The notes beneath the pieces are model-generated. The model had not been told where the DNA came from, ran no database searches, and saw only the letters and a list, made by a program, of their open reading frames with translations. From Tillus elongatus (lineage: Eukaryota; Arthropoda; Insecta; Coleoptera; Cleridae), in NCBI GenBank assembly GCA_964006375.1, contig OZ023265.1, forward strand, positions 148,348,393 to 148,412,392: a stretch of 64,000 nucleotides of DNA. Direction: 5' to 3'. Position 1 is the stretch's first letter. Every line of letters starts with the position of its first letter. The translations under genes and the position numbers were made by a program. Shown here piece after piece: positions 46,319 through 56,284 of the stretch.

Positions 46319-46862
46319 AAGCACTTGTGAAGCCACAGGAAAAGTCTACGACTGTATTAAATATGAACCGGTTTAATTAAGTTAGGTCAAGAACAAACAA
46401 CCAGATATCCTATTCAAATTGAATTAAGTCTTAAAACTTTCATCTCCTCTTTATCAAATTATTTTTTATACAAAAACTGGCTAAAAAGATCATCGGAATA
46501 ACAACAATCTGATTATATAACGGTTAAGTGAAATGAGACTAAAAAGTAAAGGCACTAACTAGGATTAGAACTTGTCATGTAGGAGTCGATTATTCGATGT
46601 ACAGAACTTAGCCCACTTAGATGCACTCGACATGTATGTACTAGCAGGTATATCCCATAATACATGTTAATTGTTTAACGTTTTACTATTGACACAAAAC
46701 AATTTAGATTTACAATGAATTTTTTGCTTATATTTTAACGAATTCATGAAAAATAACGACTTAGACACATATCTAGCAGCTTGTTAGTCGTTTCTTGTAG
46801 TATTTTTTACTCATATTCGTACTCAATCGATTTTGACGTTTTAAGTTTCTTGAATCAGATTT
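46319..46862. other. Unannotated spacer
   Basis: No supported feature. Confidence 0.35.
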
Positions 46863-47459
<597 letters not shown>

Positions 47460-47603
47460 AAGCAATGGGTATTGAGCTTATCATTTGTACAATATAAATC
47501 AATGAAAAACAAATTCTACTACATATAATACATCCCTGTTTTATAGAATAGATTTCTAAGAAGTAAATACAAATTAAAATTTCAGTTCGAAAAATTCTTT
47601 AAT

Positions 47604-47605
<2 letters not shown>

Positions 47606-47680
<75 letters not shown>
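47606..47680 (+). repeat. (AT)n tract, Gypsy insertion target
   Basis: About 37 AT units ending exactly where the Gypsy LTR begins. On the other side of the element (58571) the sequence resumes ATATATAGG, so the element split this tract. ATAT at 47677-47680 and 58571-58574 is the likely 4-bp target duplication. Confidence 0.85.
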
Positions 47681-47683
<3 letters not shown>

Positions 47684-49713
47684 GAGGGGTCAAATCGGGA
47701 TAAGGTTATCTTTCCCTAATATGGGGAGGTTCCCACGGGATAACCTTATCAATACGGCTTTATTTACGGGATTTGCTCAGGCGCCAGCAGCGTGGTTTAA
47801 GGGAAGACGCTGCGCTCCCTCAGGACTATATCTCTGTCCTCGGTTGTTATTTACAGATACACGGACCCGGGGTACACTCCAGTGGAGACAGGGTTCGCCT
47901 AAGTCCTCAGGCAGAGTCCCTCAGGACTCCCTAATTATGGCCTGTATATTAGAGATCAGAATGTTGCGTTATGTTGGGGTGGATTGGTTGGGAAGCTTTA
48001 AATGAAATACCGTATAAAACAAATAGTCTATTTACAAAAGTATTGGTGGGGAAATATTTACAAAATATATACAAAGAAATATTTACACAAGGGATTCTCC
48101 CGGTATACCCCACGTTTAAACTAACTTAATTGACAACAAATCAATTTATTAGAGACCAGAGGCAGAAACTGAAATATTCGCGAGTTATACGGACGGTATC
48201 ACGAATAGGGGTAGTAAACTCGCGGCTTGTAAGCGGGCAGAAGCGTCCCAGGATCGCCAAAGCAAGGCACCGGACAGGTGGTCGGTTTAAGCGGGCATGC
48301 AATATTAATTACGGACCCTCAAGCATGCGTTGCAGTCATACAGACTCTCTACGACCGGAGGAAGTGTCTCCCTAGGGAGATGGAAATTTCCCCTCGACAA
48401 AATAAAGTCCTCACTATCAAGTTAAAAGAAAACACAGCCTCCAGACGGTGCCTTCAGGACGGTCGGGATACCGGGTATCGCCAGACTGTTTCGATCGCCA
48501 GGAATGGTGGAGGCCTACTGCAGCCCGAAATATCCCCGCTGGCGTCCAGATCCAGGAGCACGAGAGCTGCGCCACGGGAGACCGCTTTGGGATGATTTGG
48601 TCGTGGCTAGACCGCCCCCCGGTTCAAATCAACGTGCAGTCGGCCGCTTTGCTAGTGCTCTCGCGTTCTCGGGAAGACTCCAGCCCAGGAACGCGACCCC
48701 TTTGCGTCTCCCGACGGAAACATATAAAGCTTTTCCCCCGAAGACTGAAAACGACAAGGTTTTCCCAATAATGTCAGCCGGACGGTCGGGACACCGGGTA
48801 TCGCCAGACTATTTCGATCGCCAGGAGTGGTGGAGACCTACTGCAGCCCGAAATATCCCCGCTGGCGTCCAGATCCAGGAGCACGAGAGCTGCGCCACGG
48901 GAGACCGCTTTGGGATGATTTGGTCGTGGCTAGACCGCCCCCCGGTTCAAATCAACGTGCAGTCGGCCGCTTTGCCAGTGCTCTCGCGCTCTCGGGAAGA
49001 CTCCAGCCAAGGAACGCGACAGCTATAGAGACAGCGACCTACCCAAACGAAGCGGAAATGAGCGGCCTGCTGAAGACGGCGCTCTCCACTTGCCACAGCC
49101 GCTAACTCTACTAAGCTGGTGCACCTAACGAATCGCGGCGTACTCTTCCACGGCCGGCCTGAAATACACAATAAAACCCAACACCAAGAATCAAGACGTG
49201 GACGGTGGCTGCTTCCTCTCTGTGACCTGGCTCTGCGCTCGCTGAAAGAGAACTAAACTCCCACGGTCGGCCTGCTGGATTCGCTACTGAAACACACAAT
49301 AAAAGCGAACACCAAGAACGAAGACGCGGACGGTGGCTGGTTACTCTCCGTGACGGCCCCTGCGACTGCTGAAAAAGAACTAACTTGTCGAGCGCGTTAC
49401 AGTCGATATCTCCAGACCTCGATGCGGCCTCAGTCATCCGAAGCTTATGCGCCGCACGCGGTGCGCGTAGGTTGATGCAGTGGACCAGCCCGTTCGTCCC
49501 CGCTTTCATCGTTTCGCATGCCGCAGGACTCGCCTGGGCGACCTCAACCCGCTATACTCCTTACCCTTCCTCCGATCTCGCGACGTTTTCCTGAAATTAT
49601 ACCCTATTGAATGTTTCAATAACAAAAATAAATTAAATTAAATACGGATGGTACGGATCTATTCCCCTGTTAACTAATTAGATTTCTAATGGCCATTACG
49701 TCACTTCGTGACA
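47681..49713 (-). repeat. Gypsy 3' LTR (left copy)
   Basis: 2033 bp, beginning TGTGAGGGGTC and ending TTCGTGACA on the plus strand. Duplicated segments start at about 48457 and 48780. The 249-bp deletion relative to the right copy lies at 49019/49020, exactly where the second duplicate ends. Substitutions noted at 48513 (G, right copy A) and 48811 (A, right copy G). AATAAA in element sense at 47759-47764. Confidence 0.9.
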
Positions 49714-49730
49714 TCCCCCTCTCTTCTCCT
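49714..49730 (-). promoter_or_regulatory. Polypurine tract
   Basis: Minus strand AGGAGAAGAGAGGGGGA immediately next to the 3' LTR (TGTCACG...). Primes plus-strand DNA synthesis in LTR retroelements. Confidence 0.9.
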
Positions 49731-51098
49731 GAAAGAAAAAACGAAGTTTTCTCTTCCACATCCCGACCTCACCGGTCCTCTGGTCCCCTATATAACAATA
49801 TTAATACAAGAAAAATAACAGGCATACCAATATGTCGAGAAGGAATGCACATAATGTACCCTCAAAGAAAAGTTTCCCTTTCCTGTTTCATATAAGCCAA
49901 CAGTCTTACTCAATACACCTTTAAACTAAATCAAACATCTTTTAAAGCAAGAATAAATAATTAGTATGTGTAACGGAGAAATGATATCAAATTTCCAACC
50001 ATATACCCTGGGTATGCGCAAAATTTCTTAATTAAAAAAAATATATTCTTAAACTAAGTGAAACGTTTTTCAAAGGAAAATTAGATAATTAGAAGGCGCA
50101 ACAGGGAAATGATATTGTTAAATTTTCCATCATAACGCCTGGGTATGCGCAACATCTCATAATTTAAAAAAACCGAAATATTGTTAAACTAAATCAAACA
50201 TCTTTGAACGGAAAATTAAATTATTAAATTTCGTAAGTAAACAGAAAATAAAACATATCCTTAAACTAAATCAAGCACTTTCGAACGGAAAATTAAATAA
50301 CTATAATTCGTAAGTAAACAGAAAATAAAATATATCCTTAAACTAAATCAAGCATCTTCGAACGGAAAATTAAATAATTAAAGTTCGTAAGTAAACAGAA
50401 AATAAAATATATCCTTAAGCTAAATTTAAACAATGCTCCAAACACAAATACGGAACAGCTATCTCCGTAGAGGCACTGCTACGCGCCTATATGCAATATC
50501 GCTTAATTTAAGAAAATGATCAAAAAGGAAAATGCAAGTTAAAACTAAATTAACTAGTGTTCCTAAGCGTAAATAAACACATCGTTCAGATTTACCACAC
50601 CCGAAATTGATAGCTTCTCGCCTCAAATGAATTGGGAGCTATTTGAACGGAACTTAGCACAAAATGTCTGAGGATTAGGTTGAATACACTATGCTTAAGC
50701 TAAATAATAGTCAATGATAGTCTCACCCACAGTCTCCTCGTTTGTGCACCGTCGAGTGGCACTCCTAGAAGTGTCCCACACTCCCGTGTCACACACTGCA
50801 CCTAGTACCTGTCGCCTGTCCATCCAGTCGTGCAGCCGCACGTGGCCCTCTGCGTCGGGTCCATGGAGCGCCGGCTGGCATCAGGCGATACGGCCTGCCC
50901 TGGTAGCGGCACGCATCCCTTGAGGTGGCCTCCAACTGTTCGGGATTGCTGGTTGGCAACTCCTGCAGTTCCCATGGCTTCGGTCGTTCCGCACCAGGCT
51001 ACACTGGGTAGCTACACGTGCAACCTAGGGCGTACACTGCGTGGCTCTGTCGATACTCCTCTTCTCCATGACCACACTTACTTACTACTACCTAATGC
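49731..51098 (-). other. Gypsy 3' untranslated region with tandem repeats; no env
   Basis: 1.37 kb between the pol stop and the polypurine tract without a long minus-strand frame, so no envelope gene. 50186-50418 contains three 77-bp direct repeats (AAACTAAATC at 50186, 50263, 50340; a fourth diverged start at 50417). Upstream in plus coordinates, two units of about 133 bp start at 49920 and 50052 and share TGGGTATGCGCAA. Confidence 0.8.
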
Positions 51099-53120
51099 TT
51101 ACTTTCCCACCTTGGGACCATTACACAGCTTCTTACAGCGGTAACGAGTGTGTCCAGACTGACCACACCTCGAACATAAACTCTTCTCTGCCATCGGTAA
51201 ATACTCTGGTTTTACGGGAACAATTTCGTCGATTCTGGATACGTCTGCTGCTGCATATGCACGGATAAAGTGTAGTTCTGGCGGCGGCGACGGCGACGCA
51301 TTCACGGTCTCTGGCTGCTGTGGTGCATGAAACTTTTTCAAATCCTTCACATGTATGTGCTTCAGCAGCTTGCCCTTGGTATCCCGGAGGTCATATACCA
51401 CCGGCGACACTACTTTGACCACCGTATACGGCCCAGAATATTTCGCAGCGAGCTTTGCGGCAAAACCACTGGTTCCTTGGGATAACGGATGTTCCCGGCG
51501 TAGCACCTGTTCACCAACTTTGCATTGCCATTCCCTGCGACGCAAATTGTAGTGGCGACTTTGTTGGGTGAACGCCCTTGCCAGATTCATTCTTACTAAC
51601 TCGAATGTTTCTCGCAGCTTCTTCAGACGGTTATGACGGTCTTCTATTTCTTCCGGCGTCGTCTCCGGCTCCTCTGGCTGACTCTCCGGCGGTATTTCGC
51701 GTTCAGCGTGCACCGCGCCGGGGACGGTCAGCTCTCGGCCGAAGTTCAGGAAGGCTGGGGTGAATCCGGTGGATTCCTGTTTGGCTGTGTTGATGGCGAA
51801 CCCCAGTTCAGGCAATCTTTCATCCCACTGTCGCTGATCATGCTCGCAAAACTGAGCGATCATTGTTTTCAGCGTGCGATTCGCCCTCTCTACAGCATTG
51901 GCCTGGGGAGTGTATATTGGGGTCAGTCTCTGGGCTATCCCTAACTCCTTCAGCCAGGCCTTGTGTTCATGAGACACTAGTTGTTTCCCGTTGTCCGAGA
52001 TCAGTGTCCTGGGGCAGCCAAACTTAGTGATGACCATCTCAAACAACGCTTTGTTGACGGCGGGGGCGGTGGCTTTCTTCAACGGTCGGCATTCTACCCA
52101 TTTCGTGAAACGGTCTTGGGCGACAATAATAAAATTGTGCCCCTTTTTGGACCGAGGCAGGGGTCCCACTAAATCGACGCAGACGGTTTCCCATGGTGTC
52201 TTGTTCGAGGAAGGCTGCATCTTCCCGGGGGTCTGTTGTTGGGAGACTTTAAACCTCTGACAGCGATTACATTGCCTCACATAACTCGCAACTTCCCGAA
52301 ACATCCCTGGCCAATAGTAATGACAAGCTATACGGGCAATGGTTTTTGAAATGCCCATGTGCCCGGCGGTCGGTTCGTCGTGGTTCTCTCGTAAAATTCG
52401 GCCACGCACGTCCTTAGGGATGCACAATTTCCAGGGATCGCTCAGCTCGGGCTCGCTTAAGTTGTATGCGTCCCAAAAATGTCTGTACAGTCTTCCGCCC
52501 CTGATGGAATAGTCGGGAAATGCCTCCGGGTTCCTTTCCACCTGGTCCAACTTACGTCTGTACCAGGAACAGCTTGCTTCCTCCTCTGTGAAGCAAATAT
52601 TCTCTTCCATGGACTCTTCACAGCTCTCTAACGGTGAACGGGATAGGGCGTCCGCTACACGGTTTAGTGCCCCTCGTCGATATTTTATCGTGAAGTCGTA
52701 TTGTTGTAGAAATACGCTCCACCTGGCCACACGCCCAATCGGGGTTTTAATCGTTTGCAACCACCTAAGAGATTGGTGGTCTGTTACTACTGTAAAATGG
52801 TACCCCTCCAGGTATGGGCGCATTTCTTCAATCCCCCATACCACTGCTAGGCACTCTTTTTCCGTCACGGAATAATTTTTCTCGGCAGGGCAGAGCGTCC
52901 GGCTGGCATACGCGATGACTTTCTCTGACCCATCGATGTTCTGAGTCAGAGCTATGCCTAAGCCATTATCACTGGCATCAGTTTGCAGGACGAATTCTTT
53001 CGAAAAGTCCGGGCAGGTCAATATCGGTGTCTGAGTGAGTAATTTCTTCAGGTCTTTAAACGCCCCCTCTTGCTCTTCACCCCAGTGCCATCGGTTCTTC
53101 TTCTTCAATAGCTTGGTCAA
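51099..53120 (-). CDS. pol: RNase H and integrase, C-terminal part of pol
   Basis: 673 codons open from 53120. RNase H: FVLQTDASDNG (Asp48), SVTEKECLAVVW, VVTDHQSLRW (Asp114). Integrase: HHCC zinc finger (His247/His254, Cys284/Cys287), catalytic Asp316 (CVDLVGPL), Asp376 (LISDNGKQ), Glu411 (NAVERANRT) with 34 residues between the last two; a GPY/F-like module (KYSGPYTVVKVVSPVVYDLRD split over about 570-590). Unusually, the last 25 residues hold a perfect CCHC knuckle, CSRCGQSGHTRYRC (649-662). No chromodomain recognised. The first residue is not a true start; the frame begins at the RT break. Confidence 0.9.
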   Translation of the reverse strand: MTKLLKKKNRWHWGEEQEGAFKDLKKLLTQTPILTCPDFSKEFVLQTDASDNGLGIALTQNIDGSEKVIAYASRTLCPAEKNYSVTEKECLAVVWGIEEMRPYLEGYHFTVVTDHQSLRWLQTIKTPIGRVARWSVFLQQYDFTIKYRRGALNRVADALSRSPLESCEESMEENICFTEEEASCSWYRRKLDQVERNPEAFPDYSIRGGRLYRHFWDAYNLSEPELSDPWKLCIPKDVRGRILRENHDEPTAGHMGISKTIARIACHYYWPGMFREVASYVRQCNRCQRFKVSQQQTPGKMQPSSNKTPWETVCVDLVGPLPRSKKGHNFIIVAQDRFTKWVECRPLKKATAPAVNKALFEMVITKFGCPRTLISDNGKQLVSHEHKAWLKELGIAQRLTPIYTPQANAVERANRTLKTMIAQFCEHDQRQWDERLPELGFAINTAKQESTGFTPAFLNFGRELTVPGAVHAEREIPPESQPEEPETTPEEIEDRHNRLKKLRETFELVRMNLARAFTQQSRHYNLRRREWQCKVGEQVLRREHPLSQGTSGFAAKLAAKYSGPYTVVKVVSPVVYDLRDTKGKLLKHIHVKDLKKFHAPQQPETVNASPSPPPELHFIRAYAAADVSRIDEIVPVKPEYLPMAEKSLCSRCGQSGHTRYRCKKLCNGPKVGK
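51135..51176 (-). other. C-terminal zinc knuckle of pol
   Basis: C-x2-C-x4-H-x4-C with all four ligands, 11 residues from the stop codon. Zinc knuckles normally occur in Gag nucleocapsid. Confidence 0.85.
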
Positions 53121-54144
53121 GTGGGTACCACACCGGAATGAAACGGCGGTACCACGAGGCGACCCCCAAAAATCGACGGACGTCTCTTACGGTTCGTGGG
53201 GTCGGCATGGCCTCGATAGCCTCCACTTTATCCGGATCGGTGCTGATGCCATCCGACGTCACAACATGCCCAAGATATTTCAGCGACTTCCTGCAGAAGT
53301 GACATTTCTCCGGGTTCAGCTGCAAGTTACTCTGCCTCAGCCTTCGGAACACTTCCCTCAAGTTCTCCAGGTGCTCCTCGAAGGTCTCTCCCATTACGAT
53401 AACGTCGTCCAGGTAGGCGAAGGCGTGTGGTTCCATATCGGGGCCTATTATGGTATCCAACAGCCGCTGGAACGTCGCTGGAGCCGAGTGAATTCCGAAA
53501 GGCATAACCTTGAACTGATACAACCCCCTCCCCGGGACGGTAAAGGCGGTGATGGGCTTACTTGTCGGCGTCAGAGGGATTTGCCAGTAGCCCTGCTTCA
53601 AATCCAGACTGCTGATGTACTTGGCCCGGCGAAGCTTGTCGAGTATGCCCGATATATATGGCAGCGGGTAGGCGTCCTTGACGGAAACCTTGTTAACTTC
53701 CCGGAAGTCCACACAGAATCGGTATTTTCCGTCCTTTTTCTTAACTATCACCACAGGTGAGCTCCATGGGCTGTTAGAAGGTTCTATAATTCCTTCTTCC
53801 AACATCCTGTCGACCTCGTCGTTAATGACCTGCTGTATTTTCGGGTTTTGTGGGCGGTATCGCTGTTTAATAGGTTCTCTCCTCGACAGGCGGATATGAT
53901 GTTGTACTCGGTCGGTAGGGCCAGTTATTCGTTTGAAATACCCAAGTTCTTTCTCCAAGAACAGATCAAGTTGACGTCGCTCTCGGGGGGTCAATTCCCC
54001 CAAGGTGTCCGTTTCCATAGTATGTATTGGAACTACGGGCGGGGGTGGAGTTGCTGACGCCAGCAGTTCTCCATCGAGGTAGGTTTTAGCGGTCGGTAAA
54101 TCTATACGGAAGTCGTACTTCCCCAAAATATCCATCCCCAACAC
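53077..54144 (-). CDS. pol: Reverse transcriptase domain of pol (frame-shifted segment)
   Basis: 355 residues. Protease C-terminus (GMDILGKYDF), connector, then RT: SPWSSPVVIVKKKDGKYRFC at about 125-144, motif A SSLDLKQGYWQIPL (Asp181), motif B FGIHSAPATFQRLLD, motif C AYLDDVIV (YLDD, Asp246-247), thumb with KCHFCRKSLKYLGHVVT. The frame breaks after WYRRFIPVWYP where the RT-RNase H junction begins. About 11 nt appear missing compared with relatives. Frame differs from protease and from RNase H/integrase, which share one frame; two compensating indels explain this. Confidence 0.9.
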   Translation of the reverse strand: MLGMDILGKYDFRIDLPTAKTYLDGELLASATPPPPVVPIHTMETDTLGELTPRERRQLDLFLEKELGYFKRITGPTDRVQHHIRLSRREPIKQRYRPQNPKIQQVINDEVDRMLEEGIIEPSNSPWSSPVVIVKKKDGKYRFCVDFREVNKVSVKDAYPLPYISGILDKLRRAKYISSLDLKQGYWQIPLTPTSKPITAFTVPGRGLYQFKVMPFGIHSAPATFQRLLDTIIGPDMEPHAFAYLDDVIVMGETFEEHLENLREVFRRLRQSNLQLNPEKCHFCRKSLKYLGHVVTSDGISTDPDKVEAIEAMPTPRTVRDVRRFLGVASWYRRFIPVWYPLDQAIEEEEPMALG

Positions 54145-54149
54145 TAGGT

Positions 54150-54506
54150 CTACCCGGAGGTGAGGAGATACAACAGCTCCCCTTGTATCTTCTTACTACC
54201 CAACATCAATTCAGTCACGTACATTTGTTGTACGGAGACCAGTCGTCCATCGGCGATGCGGGTGTTTACGTCTGGCAAGGAGACGGCTTGTAAATAATCT
54301 GCGCCTATTTCCTCAACTGCGGTACCGCTCAGAAAGGACCGGGTCGCCCCTGTGTCCAGCAAAGCACTGAAACACTTCTGGCCTATCCTTGTCCTGACTA
54401 TGGGTCTGTTGTCAGTTTGAGATCGTCTGTCAATGGCCGAGGTGTCGTTGGGGCGGAACTGCTGGAGTCTCGGCCCTCCACAGTTCCCATCTAGTTTCCC
54501 GGACAT
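54150..54506 (-). CDS. pro: Aspartic protease domain (start of pol)
   Basis: 118 residues in the -1 frame relative to gag. Active site LLDTGATRSF with Asp51 and flap-side segment IADGRLVSVQQ. The frame runs into a stop at 54150 after LLYLLTSG; the expected continuation (RVDLVLGMDILGKY) is readable one base away, so a 1-nt deletion or 2-nt insertion separates protease from RT in this copy. Probably not initiated on its own; the ATG at 54506 overlaps gag. Confidence 0.85.
   Translation of the reverse strand: MSGKLDGNCGGPRLQQFRPNDTSAIDRRSQTDNRPIVRTRIGQKCFSALLDTGATRSFLSGTAVEEIGADYLQAVSLPDVNTRIADGRLVSVQQMYVTELMLGSKKIQGELLYLLTSG
54435..54500 (-). promoter_or_regulatory. -1 ribosomal frameshift signal with H-type pseudoknot
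   Basis: On the minus strand: slippery heptamer GGGAAAC (54500-54494) read in the gag frame as G GGA AAC, then the gag stop TAG. Spacer TAGATG (6 nt). Stem 1 pairs GGAACTGTGGAG (54487-54476) with CTCCAGCAGTTCC (54467-54455), one bulged G. Loop GGCCGAGA. Stem 2 pairs GGCCGAG of the loop with CTCGGCC (54441-54435). A -1 slip enters exactly the protease frame. All elements match the canonical retroviral arrangement. Confidence 0.9.
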
Positions 54507-55609
54507 TTACAATCCCGGGATAACACCCCTGTCTTGCCACAGCGTGAACAAAACAGTCGTGGTGCTTTCTGACACTTGCTTCTCATGTGTCCTGTCTCAC
54601 CACAATTCCAGCAAGTCGTACGCTCCATCGCGAAACGAACCTGCTTACTGGCTTCCGGACGGTCAGTCGTAGGAGAAGTGGGGGAACTAGTATTCCCACT
54701 TTCCTGCTTATCCGAAGGAGGCCGGCTAGGCTTTGGTGGGCCCTCCTTGGTATCCTTCAGTTCCTTCAACATCGCCTCAATTGCCTTTGTTTTTTCTATG
54801 AACGTACGTATGTCTGGCACGTCGCAATTCCAGAGCATCTGTCGGAACTCTGGGCGCAAGTTTCTTCTTAACCAAGTCAATTCCTGTTGCCTGTTGAAGT
54901 TTCCGTGCCGGCGTATGAGTGTCTGCAGCTCTGTTATGTAAGTAGACACGGGCTCACCGGCTTTGTGTAAGCGTCGACTGATTTCAGCTTCTAAATCTAT
55001 GAAGTAGTTTGCCGGGAAATAGAAACGCTTGAAATCCTCGATAAAGTCTTTCCACGATGTCCAGTAAGCCCTATTATTTCGATACCACAGCAAGGCTTGA
55101 CCTTCCAAGACCTGTGGCAACACTGGAAGAAGGCGGTCCGAAGATACGTTAAAGTGCAAGCGGATTTCTTCTATGCGTTCTAAAAATGCTACGGGGTCAG
55201 ACCTGCCCTGGAAATGCAAGTTCCACGCAAACAGATTGAGTGGTTCTGGTTGCCGAAATGTCGTAGTCTTGGTCACAGGTGATATTGGCGGCGGGAATGG
55301 CTTTTGCGTAGGCGGTGTTAGGTGCCCGATTAAGTTTCCCGTTCGTGGTGACGACGGCGGCGATGTGGTAACGTTAGGCAGTGAGGCTGCCTCGGTGTGC
55401 GGCGGTCTTCCTTCACGCAAAAATTTAATCAATTGCCTTCTCATTTCTTCAACCGTTGTCTGGGGTCGTAGGCAAAACCTCGCTAACTCTGTTTCCAGTT
55501 CAGGCTTCTTCAGCCTGTATATCCATCCTACCCGGCCGTCAAATAGGTCCGGGTCGGACTTCTCTTGAGGTTCAGGCTCGACGGCCTTGTCCGTTTTCGG
55601 GTCTGACAT
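54491..55609 (-). CDS. gag: Gag polyprotein
   Basis: 372 residues from ATG 55609. An acidic, proline-rich N-terminal third is followed by a retrotransposon capsid-like region (LHFQGRSDPVAFLERIEEIR at about 130-150; LPQVLEGQALLWYRNN; FYFPANYFIDLEAEISRR; a major-homology-like segment), a Lys/Pro/Ser-rich linker, and a nucleocapsid. The first zinc knuckle is perfect (CWNCGETGHMRSKC, residues 333-346). The second (CSRCGKTGVLSRDC, 354-367) has Val in place of the zinc-binding His. The gag stop (54491-54493) directly follows a slippery heptamer, so protease is expressed by frameshifting. Confidence 0.9.
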   Translation of the reverse strand: MSDPKTDKAVEPEPQEKSDPDLFDGRVGWIYRLKKPELETELARFCLRPQTTVEEMRRQLIKFLREGRPPHTEAASLPNVTTSPPSSPRTGNLIGHLTPPTQKPFPPPISPVTKTTTFRQPEPLNLFAWNLHFQGRSDPVAFLERIEEIRLHFNVSSDRLLPVLPQVLEGQALLWYRNNRAYWTSWKDFIEDFKRFYFPANYFIDLEAEISRRLHKAGEPVSTYITELQTLIRRHGNFNRQQELTWLRRNLRPEFRQMLWNCDVPDIRTFIEKTKAIEAMLKELKDTKEGPPKPSRPPSDKQESGNTSSPTSPTTDRPEASKQVRFAMERTTCWNCGETGHMRSKCQKAPRLFCSRCGKTGVLSRDCKCPGN

Positions 55610-56264
55610 TGTTCAGTACAGACAGCAAGGCGGCAAGACGGCGCTGCGAAGCCGTTAACGCAGTGTTAGGATGAAACGGGTCGGATTTGTAACAGTAGTT
55701 TCCCTTGGTCAGCAGCGTTAAAAAAATTAATTATAAACACAAAACAAGAAACAAAATAAATTCGGTATAACAAAATTCTCTACAAGTTGAAACCAAAAAA
55801 AACCACTATATATTAACGCTAAACTTAAGATGTTGATTAAAAGAAATGTTACTCTTAAATAATGTAATCGTATTACGTAACGCAGTAAACAAACATTCAA
55901 AGCTAGCGTGAAAAAAAAAGTTAATTATTACTACCACAAAAATATTGCAAGATCAACAGCTGATTACAAAGAATTCTACTAAAACAAAAATGAATTAATA
56001 TTCACGGTTTTACAAAGTATTGATGATACGGCGATTGTTATCGTAGATAAGAATATTGTAATTCCTTTTTAAATTCTGCCTCTGTTTCAAACTAAAAATA
56101 TACCGAATTCCTAAGATACGTGTAACATATCTTATCTACACTTTTCCAACAGACTCTTATCACACTTAACGATAAACTATGTACATTAAAATTTAAAAAT
56201 TTCAAAATATTCACGGCTACTTCCCTAAATCTACCTTTCTCTAATTTAATTTACTAACTTAGGT
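55610..56264 (-). other. Gypsy 5' leader
   Basis: About 655 bp between the primer-binding site and the gag start. AT-rich, no open frame. It would hold the packaging signal, but no structure was identified. Confidence 0.6.
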
Positions 56265-56282
56265 CTCTGCTCGCAGGTGCCA
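56265..56282 (-). promoter_or_regulatory. Primer-binding site
   Basis: Two bases inside the 5' LTR, the minus strand reads TGGCACCTGCGAGCAGAG. It starts with TGG as expected for pairing to a tRNA 3' CCA end. I cannot name the tRNA with confidence. Confidence 0.75.
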
Positions 56283-56284
56283 TT

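Noticed and set aside
48504..49028. Plus-strand frames of 100-200 residues in both LTRs (also 56882-57717)
   Set aside because: Antisense to the element, the similar protein pieces arise from the internal LTR duplication, and the 323-bp period changes frame between units.
49731..51098. Possible env gene downstream of Gypsy pol
   Set aside because: No minus-strand frame of useful length; the interval is repeats and AT-rich sequence.
53035..53760. 241-codon plus-strand frame opposite RT
   Set aside because: Antisense shadow of a conserved RT coding region; no own domain.
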